DNA of 8,901 nt, from NCBI GenBank assembly GCA_025464425.1, contig JAODGV010000064.1, positions 1-8,901 of the forward strand, written 5' to 3'. Source of the stretch: Methanosarcinales archaeon. Lineage in GTDB: Archaea > Halobacteriota > Syntropharchaeia > Alkanophagales > Methanospirareceae. Positions 1-6,261 of the stretch are shown in pieces (position 1 is the stretch's first letter; every line of letters starts with the position of its first letter). The notes under the pieces are model-generated. The model was given only the letters and a program-made list of their open reading frames with translations. It made no database searches and was not told where the DNA came from. Made by a program: the position numbers and the translations under genes.

Positions 1-205
1 AAGATTGCATGGCGACACTGTTTAAGAGCGTCTTGGGGAATAAAGTTTAGCTTAACAGGCGGGTAAATGGAACCATCGCGCAGTGACATCATGATGAGTG
101 TTATGGGAACAATGAAAATCCAGAAAAAAGACTTCTTCTGCTACGGAAAGGCTCTGCATTCATCAATTACCTTGTTAATAAAGCATCAAAGGCGGGGATT
201 AAAAT
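1..205. other. Left edge: no supportable gene
   Basis: No convincing gene is seen here. The first frame is open from the edge and ends with TAA at 64-66, so it could be the last 21 codons of an upstream gene; the residues are not recognisable. In the same frame an ATG at 67 opens a 54-codon frame ending with TAG at 229-231. It has no clear ribosome binding site and no recognisable motif, and it overlaps the next frame by 26 bases. Given the broken frames that follow, this may be decayed coding sequence. Confidence 0.3.
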
Positions 206-355
206 ATGAATTACACGACAGAACACGGTAGAATAGATTTCGCCTTTGAGACAAAAGAGGAAATACTGATTGTAGAACTTGAAACTGGAATGTGCATCTT
301 ACAAATGGAGAATGGCTACCCAAATCTGGCACGCCTGAAGATACAGAGAAGCTGA
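206..355 (+). pseudogene. Fragment resembling the core of a PD-(D/E)XK-type nuclease
   Basis: This 49-codon frame starts at ATG 206, 9 bases after a purine-rich GGCGGGG stretch. It begins NYTTEHGRIDFAFETKEE and continues ILIVELETG. The pattern GRIDFxFET followed by a beta strand ending in an acidic cluster resembles the core of PD-(D/E)XK nucleases, where an Asp and a strand with E-x-K/E bind metal; here the position of the usual Lys is uncertain. After ELETG the frame degrades and stops, while the next frame (292-585) opens in another register from within it. What is seen is a short open frame and the motif-like segment. The inference is that this is the amino-terminal remnant of a restriction-type or related nuclease broken by a frameshift or internal deletion. 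It could instead be a chance small frame. Confidence 0.4.
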
Positions 356-585
356 GGTTTGTAAACTTCTTGTTCGGTACAAATTACAGATGGAATACCG
401 CAAAAGAACTTCTTTTATTCACATGTAATCAGTGCGAAGAGCTTGAGCTGGTTGAACGGATGAGAATTTCTAAATCACCCTATGATAGTGTAGTTCTAAC
501 AACCTTAGGCTCAAGAGTTCTCGGATACTTAGAGTTATATTTACATCTAAAAAGAGAGCAATTACAGATACCACTGCAAATTTGA
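292..585 (+). CDS. Hypothetical protein, possible C-terminal piece of a broken nuclease
   Basis: A 97-residue frame opening at GTG 292, inside the preceding fragment and in a different register. An in-frame TGA at 280-282 lies just upstream, so it cannot extend further. No Shine-Dalgarno-like sequence precedes the GTG. The first dozen residues look arbitrary. The rest is helix-rich with a winged-helix-like end: a hydrophobic helix around residues 38-58, a basic turn (ERMRISKSPYDS), a strand VVLTTLG and a final helix VLGYLELYLHLKREQ. That organisation would suit a DNA-binding tail, and with the upstream nuclease-like piece it suggests one broken gene. Composition is AT-rich compared with the rest of the window. 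It is not recognised by family; an independent small gene remains possible. Confidence 0.4.
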   Translation: MHLTNGEWLPKSGTPEDTEKLRFVNFLFGTNYRWNTAKELLLFTCNQCEELELVERMRISKSPYDSVVLTTLGSRVLGYLELYLHLKREQLQIPLQI

Positions 586-595
586 ATGGGAAAAA

Positions 596-829
596 ATGCC
601 AGAGCGATTAGAATTTGAAATAACGGAAGAGGGATTATTAAAAATATATGACAGATTCTCTTTTGATAACCTCTTCAGATTACTTTTGATTGATGGCTTT
701 GAGTATGATGAGGCTTTAAACTTCATCCTCTGTAACTGTGCACTGAGCGCCCTTGTGTTCCAGGAAAGGATTTATAATAAGCAATACTTAAGCATCTGTG
801 CAGAAGATATTTCTTCTGATTCACCATAA
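596..829 (+). CDS. Hypothetical small acidic protein
   Basis: A 77-residue frame with ATG at 596, ten bases after the previous stop and in another register, preceded by GGGAAAAA, which is at best a weak ribosome binding site. The product is acidic (many E and D), probably helical and cytosolic, with two Cys close together (LCNC) near residue 47 and no membrane segment. No family is recognised. The close spacing suggests co-expression with the frame before it if either is expressed. The high AT content and loss of register across this patch also allow it to be a leftover of a larger decayed or horizontally acquired region. Nothing in the sequence shows a function. Confidence 0.4.
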   Translation: MPERLEFEITEEGLLKIYDRFSFDNLFRLLLIDGFEYDEALNFILCNCALSALVFQERIYNKQYLSICAEDISSDSP

Positions 830-876
830 CGTGATTTGAAAGCATCAACAGCAATCCATAGCGATCACGATGCGCC

Positions 877-920
877 TGCATACACACACATTCCACTGGA
901 AACACAGGGGTGTGCGTGCA
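877..920. repeat. Imperfect inverted repeat with nested dyad
   Basis: TGCATACACAC (877-887) can pair with GTGTGCGTGCA (910-920) with one G-T wobble and one mismatch. The loop contains a small perfect dyad TTCCA-C-TGGAA (891-901). A further six-base complement, CGTGAT at 830-835 and ATCACG at 864-869, lies just upstream. It sits between the AT-rich patch and the peptidase promoter. It may be a transcript-end structure, a regulator site, or chance; no U-tract follows it. Confidence 0.3.
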
Positions 921-923
921 AAA

Positions 924-932
924 AGATATATT
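924..932 (+). promoter_or_regulatory. TATA box for the A24 peptidase gene
   Basis: AGATATATT preceded by an A-run (CAAAA) that could act as BRE. The centre lies about 27 bases before the TTG at 955 and 36 before the ATG at 964, the archaeal TATA-to-start distance for a leaderless or very short-leader transcript. Confidence 0.5.
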
Positions 933-963
933 GATTAACACATTAACGCAATGATTGAGTTAC

Positions 964-1665
964 ATGTTCGGGATATTACGCCTCTGTATAGGTCTGTGCA
1001 TGCTGTGCTACGGTAGCTATTCAGACATGATAAGAAGAGAGGTCACGGACACCGTATGGCTCGTGATGGGCGTTTCTGGCATGATTTTCGCGATTATAGA
1101 GCTGCTTATCGGCTCTTTGTCACCCATTCAGGTATTCAAATCGCTGCTTATCGCCAGTATCTTCGCTACCCTTCTCTATATTCTCAATTTCGGCGGCGCT
1201 GACATAAAAGCAATCATCTCTCTCTCCATCCTCTTCCCTGACTTCCCGTGCACACCCGTGACAGGCATCCCTCTACTCGATATACCCGTGCTCAGCGTGC
1301 TCATAAACAGCCTGCTCATCGCCATCTCTGCACCCCTCTTTATATTCTTCTATAACCTCGGTAAGAGAAACCTCTCACCACTCATGTTCCTCGGCTACAG
1401 AGTTGAAATCCCGGCTCTGAGGAGGCTAAAGAACTTCAAATTGATGCATGAGATAGAAGATACGGGCGAGATGAAGTATGTCTGGGGCGGCATAGAACCA
1501 TCGGAAGAGATATTAAATCGTTTAGAGGAACTGGCACGCCATAAAAAGATTGAAAATGTCTGGGTCACACCGGAACTGCCCTTTATTGTGTATCTCACCG
1601 CAGGATTCATCACAGCCATTTTCTACGGCGATTTCATCTCTTACCTTGTTCTCTTATTTCATTAA
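964..1665 (+). CDS. A24 family prepilin/prearchaellin peptidase
   Basis: Membrane aspartic protease that would remove class III signal peptides from archaellins or pilins at the cytoplasmic face. With the longer reading (TTG 955, 236 residues) the two catalytic aspartates are visible: D24 in YGSYSDMIRRE at the end of the first helix, and D83 in the FGGADIKA motif. A spacing of 59 residues fits FlaK-type enzymes. Hydrophobic helices fill residues 5-20, 35-53, 60-78, 84-95 and 108-135. A soluble, charged segment follows at about 150-205 and a last helix at 210-233, matching the usual size of archaeal enzymes of this family. ATG 964 is preferred here; TTG 955 would add three residues, and neither has a clear ribosome binding site. 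No substrate gene lies nearby, so archaellum and pilus roles cannot be told apart. Confidence 0.85.
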   Translation: MFGILRLCIGLCMLCYGSYSDMIRREVTDTVWLVMGVSGMIFAIIELLIGSLSPIQVFKSLLIASIFATLLYILNFGGADIKAIISLSILFPDFPCTPVTGIPLLDIPVLSVLINSLLIAISAPLFIFFYNLGKRNLSPLMFLGYRVEIPALRRLKNFKLMHEIEDTGEMKYVWGGIEPSEEILNRLEELARHKKIENVWVTPELPFIVYLTAGFITAIFYGDFISYLVLLFH

Positions 1666-1712
1666 GGCTAAATACATTGGAGATACATTGTAGAGCATCG
1701 CAAAGTTATTTC

Positions 1713-1720
1713 TTTTTAAG
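1713..1720 (+). promoter_or_regulatory. Probable TATA box for the GT39 gene
   Basis: TTTTTAAG centred about 25 bases before the ATG at 1742, with an A-rich CAAAG element upstream. The spacing predicts transcription starting at the A of the start codon. The TATA match is moderate. Confidence 0.4.
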
Positions 1721-1741
1721 AGAAGGTTTTAACTACGAGCG

Positions 1742-3355
1742 ATGAGAGCATGGTGGGTGATTGCATCGGTATCTATTCTCACAGCGGGATTCATCATAAT
1801 TGGAACGATCCATCTCGGTGCCACGAGTATACCATCCTCCTGCTGGCAGCCTGCGGGTGCTGAAACGGTTATACTCGATTTAGGCAGTGTCTATCATCTG
1901 AAAGAGGTCTGTATATTTCTGCGTGATGCAAATCGAACGAAGTTTGATCTCTATGGTGCAACAGCGCCCGGTGAATGGCAGAAGTTATACAACTATGACA
2001 ATAAGGAGCACGTCCATTTCTGCTCCTGGGATAAAATAGCACTCGGGCGAGATGCACGATACCTCAAGTTGCAGTTCTCTAACGATTCAATGGGCGAGAT
2101 CGGCGAGATACTGGTAATATCGGCATCGAACCAGCGAATACCGGTCGAGAATATAGAAGGTAGGAATGCTACAGCCCTGATTGACGAGCAGGATTACGAG
2201 CAGATCACAGCAGAAGATGGTGCGTATTTCGATGAGATGTACTTTGTGCGGACGGCATATGAGTATCTGCACTTCAAAGAGCCTTATGAATGGACCCATC
2301 CGCCGCTTGGCAAGCTCATAATTACCGCAGGTATTCTCATTTTCGGTATGAATCCCTCAGGCTGGCGATTCATGGGTGTGCTCGCAGCGGCAGCTATGAT
2401 ACCCCTGATCTTCATCCTGTGCACTCGTATCTTCGGGAGTAGTATGGCGGGCTTATTCGCCGCTTCTCTTCTATCTCTTGATTTCATGCATTTCTCACTC
2501 GCGCGATTGGCAACGGGTGAGATATATATCGCGCTATTCTCGCTACTCAGCTTCTTATTCGCATTTGATTATCTATACATGAGGGAGCAAAAATCGCTAT
2601 TCTTGAGTATCGTCTCGTTCGGGCTGTGCTTCGCTGTGAAATGGACAGCCATGTTCACTCTGATCTCGATTCTCGCACTTGCGATCTTATGTAATAAGCG
2701 AACGAATCGGCGCATGTTTTATGACTGGCAAATCATTGTCGCGGGTCTGTTCGTATCTGCGGCAATCTATATCGCAACTTATATTCCCTGGTTATTTGCA
2801 GGTGGTGGGCACAGTCTGATGGACGTAATAAAATTGCAGTTCCAGATGTTCGGCTATCATGCGGGTATCGAAGCCACACACCCGTTCTCTTCTCCATGGT
2901 GGAGCTGGCAATTGATGTTAAAACCCCTATGGCTGTACATCAACACTCTGAACGGCGAAGTCTCAACGATTGTCTTGATGGGCAATCCCGCGATATGGTG
3001 GGGTAGCATACCCGCACTGGCGTTCATTGTGGCTAAGATATTGAAGTATGGATGGCGGTGTGATCACAAATTGCTATTCATTGCTGTGCCTTTCTTACTG
3101 CTATGGCTTCCTTATTCACTTATTACCCGAATACTGTTCATATATCATTTCGTTGCTGATGTACCGTTCATGATACTCGCAATCACATACTGCATGATGT
3201 GCATCAAGAATGACAGGAGGAGGTTGATAGCCATGATAGGCTTTATTATCCTCGTCGTTGCTCTTTTTGCCATATTCTACCCGGTTATATCCGGTTATCC
3301 GGTGGTAAGTAGCTATCGCGATAGTTTGAAATTGCTGCCGGGGTGGAGTTTTTGA
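1742..3355 (+). CDS. GT39 (PMT-family) protein glycosyltransferase with extracytoplasmic beta domain
   Basis: A 537-residue polytopic enzyme expected to transfer a sugar, typically mannose, from a polyprenyl/dolichyl-phosphate carrier to surface proteins. The family signature is clear: YFDEMYFVR (acidic pair D164-E165), then YEWTHPPLGKLII (183-195), IFGMNPSGWR, and LDFMHFSLARLATGE (246-260), followed by many hydrophobic helices to the end. Unusually, residues 1-25 form one membrane helix and about 30-135 form a polar, beta-rich segment (VILDLGSVYHLKEV, TKFDLYG, RYLKLQFS, IGEILV) resembling a discoidin/F5-8C-type sandwich, lying before the DE motif and therefore outside the membrane. It holds three N-x-S/T sequons (N64, N114, N142). 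No ribosome binding site is seen, consistent with a leaderless start. The domain call is by pattern only; donor and acceptor are unknown. Confidence 0.85.
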   Translation: MRAWWVIASVSILTAGFIIIGTIHLGATSIPSSCWQPAGAETVILDLGSVYHLKEVCIFLRDANRTKFDLYGATAPGEWQKLYNYDNKEHVHFCSWDKIALGRDARYLKLQFSNDSMGEIGEILVISASNQRIPVENIEGRNATALIDEQDYEQITAEDGAYFDEMYFVRTAYEYLHFKEPYEWTHPPLGKLIITAGILIFGMNPSGWRFMGVLAAAAMIPLIFILCTRIFGSSMAGLFAASLLSLDFMHFSLARLATGEIYIALFSLLSFLFAFDYLYMREQKSLFLSIVSFGLCFAVKWTAMFTLISILALAILCNKRTNRRMFYDWQIIVAGLFVSAAIYIATYIPWLFAGGGHSLMDVIKLQFQMFGYHAGIEATHPFSSPWWSWQLMLKPLWLYINTLNGEVSTIVLMGNPAIWWGSIPALAFIVAKILKYGWRCDHKLLFIAVPFLLLWLPYSLITRILFIYHFVADVPFMILAITYCMMCIKNDRRRLIAMIGFIILVVALFAIFYPVISGYPVVSSYRDSLKLLPGWSF

Positions 3356-3404
3356 TGCACGAATGTTTCCCTGCTGGGTGATATAGCGTGAGAAATGGTA
3401 AAGG

Positions 3405-3412
3405 TATATAAA
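3405..3412 (+). promoter_or_regulatory. TATA box for cdhD
   Basis: TATATAAA preceded by GGTAAAGG, a good BRE-like purine stretch. Its centre is about 30 bases before ATG 3439, so the transcript would carry a leader of only about five bases. This is a strong promoter by eye and supports 3439, rather than GTG 3516, as the intended cdhD start. Confidence 0.65.
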
Positions 3413-3438
3413 AAGAAGACCAATAGGAATATGGAGAC

Positions 3439-3525
3439 ATGCCGAAGGAACTCAGTCTGAGTGAGATAATGAAGGTATTGGAGGAGTACAAAGTGGTGAC
3501 GCTGGAGGATGTGACGTGGAGATAG
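3439..3525 (+). pseudogene. cdhD: Frame-separated amino terminus of cdhD
   Basis: ATG 3439 opens a 28-residue frame (MPKELSLSEIMKV, then EEYKVVTLEDVTWR) ending with TAG at 3523. It resembles the start of known CdhD proteins, which begin with a short KLSDI-type helix, an ALEGVT-like strand and then an EIxLGG segment. Here TLEDVT is followed one base out of register by VEIELGKAINPLM, the start of the next frame. A -1 slip after ACG at 3514-3516, equivalent to one missing base, would join them as TLEDVT-VEIELG. No slippery heptamer is visible at the junction. Either the sequence has a one-base deletion, or the gene is truly split and restarts at GTG 3516. The promoter position fits this ATG. Confidence 0.6.
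3504..3508 (+). promoter_or_regulatory. Shine-Dalgarno-like GGAGG before GTG 3516
   Basis: GGAGG lies 7 bases before GTG 3516, a good ribosome-binding spacing. It also encodes part of LEDV in the amino-terminal frame, so its presence may be chance. If used, it would let ribosomes finishing the 28-codon frame (stop at 3523) restart at the overlapping GTG. Confidence 0.35.
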
Positions 3526-4646
3526 AGCTGGGTAAAGCGATAAACCCACTGATGATACAGGCACTTTTACAGCACCTGCAGTCGGTGAAGGAGGCGCGTG
3601 AGAAGGAGCTTGAACTGGTTGATGCCAGTTTTGAAGTCTCAAGAGCGGAATGGAACGGAGAGATCGAGGAGGTTACGATCGGTGCTACTTCGGCTGATGG
3701 TGGTACAAGAGAAACTACGGTTACGATCGGTGGCGAAAAAGCTATGCCATTCTATAACTTTGATAATCCAATGCCACATCCACCAGTAATCTCCGTGGAC
3801 TGTTTTGACATGCCTATTCCACTTGCGAAAGCGGTAAGAGTACATTATCAGGATGTAATGGAAGATCCGGGCGAGTGGGCGAAGAAGAACGTGCGTGAAT
3901 TTGGCGCTGATATGGTCACCATCCATCTGATAAGTACAGACCCGATGATAAAGGACACACCGGCGCGAGAAGCGGCGAAGACCGTAGAGGAGGTACTGCA
4001 GGCAGTTAAAGTGCCGATAGTCATCGGCGGCTCGGGCAATCCAGATAAGGATCCAGAGGTACTGGAAGCTGCGGCTGAAGCTGCTGCGGGCGAACGCTGC
4101 TTGATTGCATCAGCAAACCTGAATATGGACTACGAGCGTATAGCGAAAGCAGCGAAGGCGAATGGGCATGTTATTCTATCATGGACACAACTTGATATAA
4201 ATGCGCAGAAGACACTGAACCGCTACCTCTTCAAGCTCGGTACGCCACGCGAGGATATTGTGATAGACCCAACGACAGCCGCACTTGGCTATGGGCTGGA
4301 CTACGCATTCACAAACATCGAGCGAATGCGGCTATCGGCATTGAAAGGTGATACCGATCTGGCATTCCCGATCTCATGTGGAGTAACGAATGCATGGGGA
4401 GCGAGGGAGGCGTGGATGAAGAGTTCGCCGATAAAGGAGGACTCTGACTGGGGTCCTGCCGCTTATCGTGGACCGCTATTTGAGATCATCACGGGTTTAA
4501 CACTCGCCATAGCTGGCGGTGATATGTTCATGATGATGCATCCAGAGGCAGGTGCGGCAGTTAAAACAATAACACAGACACTGTTCGGTGCTATAAAAGA
4601 CGGTGGTAACATAAATATCGAAGATTGGGTGACGTGGAAGGCATAG
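3516..4646 (+). CDS. cdhD: ACDS complex delta subunit (corrinoid protein), main frame
   Basis: Delta subunit of acetyl-CoA decarbonylase/synthase. With CdhE it forms the corrinoid iron-sulfur protein that carries a methyl group between tetrahydro(sarcina/methano)pterin and the A-cluster of CdhC. The 376 residues match the family from the VTIGATSADGGTR block (53-65) through IGGEKAMPFY (71-80), DPGEWAKKNV (117-126), LISTDPMIKDTPA (138-150), IVIGGSGNPDKDPEVL (168-183), LSWTQLDINAQK (221-232), DPTTAALGYGLDYA (251-264), SCGVTNAWGAREAW (287-300), DWGPAAYRGP (311-320) and IAGGDMFMMMHP (332-343). Together these form a TIM-barrel core. The start of the family is missing in this frame and found at 3439-3525 in another. 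The linker at 20-40 is short and charged compared with the Ala/Gly-rich methanogen linker. The other ACDS genes are not in the window, and cdhD appears to have its own promoter. Confidence 0.95.
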   Translation: MEIELGKAINPLMIQALLQHLQSVKEAREKELELVDASFEVSRAEWNGEIEEVTIGATSADGGTRETTVTIGGEKAMPFYNFDNPMPHPPVISVDCFDMPIPLAKAVRVHYQDVMEDPGEWAKKNVREFGADMVTIHLISTDPMIKDTPAREAAKTVEEVLQAVKVPIVIGGSGNPDKDPEVLEAAAEAAAGERCLIASANLNMDYERIAKAAKANGHVILSWTQLDINAQKTLNRYLFKLGTPREDIVIDPTTAALGYGLDYAFTNIERMRLSALKGDTDLAFPISCGVTNAWGAREAWMKSSPIKEDSDWGPAAYRGPLFEIITGLTLAIAGGDMFMMMHPEAGAAVKTITQTLFGAIKDGGNINIEDWVTWKA

Positions 4647-4657
4647 CCTGAAGGTCT

Positions 4658-4678
4658 TTTGAGGAGTTCATCCTCAAA
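4658..4678 (+). terminator. Hairpin after cdhD
   Basis: A perfect 8-base stem TTTGAGGA / TCCTCAAA with loop GTTCA begins 12 bases after the cdhD stop. There is no following U-tract, so it is not a textbook intrinsic terminator. It may protect or process the 3' end of the transcript, and it lies between cdhD and the lysS promoter. Confidence 0.4.
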
Positions 4679-4689
4679 CCGGTTCATAA

Positions 4690-4706
4690 ACATATATTGT
4701 ATATGT
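4690..4706 (+). promoter_or_regulatory. TATA region of lysS, with 7-base dyad
   Basis: ACATATA-TTG-TATATGT is a perfect 7-base inverted repeat containing a TATA-like ATATATT about 37 bases before the lysS ATG, predicting a leader near ten bases. The dyad could be an operator over the TATA box, or simply reflect the symmetry of an AT-rich promoter. Confidence 0.45.
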
Positions 4707-4731
4707 ATTATTATCAACCGTAAGAGCAGAA

Positions 4732-6261
4732 ATGCACTGGTCACAGGCGATAGCAAAGAAGATTATAGCAGAGCGGGGAGCGCGCAGGCACGTTGTTGCC
4801 ACCGGTATCACTCCTTCCGGCGATATTCATATCGGTAATCTGCGCGAAATAATAATAGGTGATGCCGTGCGTAACGCGCTCGTAGATATGGGAGTGGATG
4901 CGAAACTCATTTACATCGCGGACACTTTCGACCCGTTACGAAGGCGCTACCCGTTCCTGCCGCAGGAATATGAGCAGCATGTAGGGAAACCACTGTCTGA
5001 GATTCCGGACCCCGAAGGCTGCCATTCTTCTTATGCCGAGCATTTTCTCGTACCTTTCTTCGAGTCTCTGGATGCGCTGGATATCAGGATAGAGGTTCTA
5101 CGTGCCGATGTGATGTACAAATCGGGCTTGTATGTGGGAGTGATAAAAGAGGCTTTATTGCAGCGAGATAACCTGGCAAAGATTCTGGAAGAGATTACAG
5201 GCAGGTCTCTGCCTGACGACTGGTCACCTTTCTCGCCGCTATGCGATGTCTGTGGCAGGCTATCCTCAACCATAGTGACCGGCTATGATATAGCAAACCA
5301 TGAGGTGTATTATGAATGTGAATGTGGGAATAAGGGTATGACATCAATGAGTGGTGGCGGTAAGCTCACATGGCGAGTGGACTGGGCGGCGAGGTGGAAG
5401 CTACTCGGTGTTACGGTCGAGCCATTTGGTAAGGATCACGCAGCACCGGGCGGTAGCTATGACACCGGCAAACGAATAGCACAAGAGATATACAGCTATC
5501 GGGCGCCTTATCCCATCCCGTTTGAGCATATCCTGCTCAAGTTCAAAGAAGGTGATAAAGCGCGGGTAACCGCTATGTCATCCTCTCGTGGCACCAATAT
5601 CCCGATTAGAGAGATACTGGAGGTTGTACCACCGGAGATATTGAAGCATCTCATATGGCGTGTGAGACCGGACAGGCATATAGAATTTGATCCGTCAACA
5701 GCCCTGCTACACATAATAGACGAATATGAACGCGAGATAGGGGGCATAGGAAAAGGTGTTGCGGCTGAAATACCGTTCCGGCATTTCCTCACTCTCGTAC
5801 AGGTTGCTCGTGGTGACTTCAATGAGCTACTTGCGGTCATTCGCAGGAGCGGCTATGAGATACCTGAGGATGCAGAAGAGCTTGATGCGATACGTAATAA
5901 GGCGATATATGCGCAGAACTGGTTGCAGCGGTACGCACCGTCGGAATTAAAGTTCGAGCTGCAGATTTCAGTACCGGAAGAGGGTTTGAAGCAGCTATCA
6001 GAATTGCAGAAGCGTGCGTTACGAATGTTAGCAGAAGCTATACCTGATGGCAATCTCGGTGCCAGAGAATGGCATGATAAGATATATGAAGTGGCATCTG
6101 CGGTGGATATAGAGCCCAGGCTGGTATTTCAGGCTGTTTATATCGCATTGCTGAATAAGCCTTCGGGACCGAGAGCGGGCTGGTTACTCGCATCGCTTGA
6201 TGTGGAGTTCCTGCGTGAACGGTTTGAAGTTGCTGCTGGTGGAAACAGGCACCATTTATGA
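4732..6261 (+). CDS. lysS: Class I lysyl-tRNA synthetase
   Basis: Charges tRNA-Lys with lysine in the cytosol; this is the archaeal-type class I enzyme, unrelated to bacterial class II LysRS. Seen in the 509 residues: ATGITPSGDIHIGN (23-36) with the HIGH-type motif at 33-36; FDPLRRRYPFLP (66-77); a zinc-ribbon-like pair CDVC (171-174) and CECG (196-199); LTWRVDWAARW (212-222); FGKDHAAPGGSYDTG (232-246); and the KMSKS-type loop AMSSSRG (281-287). The remaining carboxy-terminal half is helical, as expected for the anticodon-binding region. The loop has Ala for the first Lys and Arg for the second, a mild deviation. ATG 4732 is the first start and lacks a strong ribosome binding site, in keeping with a short leader. 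The next gene begins immediately after its stop. Confidence 0.95.
   Translation: MHWSQAIAKKIIAERGARRHVVATGITPSGDIHIGNLREIIIGDAVRNALVDMGVDAKLIYIADTFDPLRRRYPFLPQEYEQHVGKPLSEIPDPEGCHSSYAEHFLVPFFESLDALDIRIEVLRADVMYKSGLYVGVIKEALLQRDNLAKILEEITGRSLPDDWSPFSPLCDVCGRLSSTIVTGYDIANHEVYYECECGNKGMTSMSGGGKLTWRVDWAARWKLLGVTVEPFGKDHAAPGGSYDTGKRIAQEIYSYRAPYPIPFEHILLKFKEGDKARVTAMSSSRGTNIPIREILEVVPPEILKHLIWRVRPDRHIEFDPSTALLHIIDEYEREIGGIGKGVAAEIPFRHFLTLVQVARGDFNELLAVIRRSGYEIPEDAEELDAIRNKAIYAQNWLQRYAPSELKFELQISVPEEGLKQLSELQKRALRMLAEAIPDGNLGAREWHDKIYEVASAVDIEPRLVFQAVYIALLNKPSGPRAGWLLASLDVEFLRERFEVAAGGNRHHL

Noticed and set aside
723..941. 72-codon minus-strand frame across the intergenic region
   Set aside because: It has no promoter or recognisable motif and crosses the inverted repeats and the TATA region of the next gene.
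951..953. ATG at 951 as start of the peptidase gene
   Set aside because: It is out of frame with the peptidase; only TTG 955 and ATG 964 are in frame.
3671..3732. 14-base direct repeat GGTTACGATCGGTG at 3671-3684 and 3719-3732
   Set aside because: Both copies encode the conserved VTIG strands of CdhD (EVTIGA and TVTIGG), so the repeat is explained by coding sequence.
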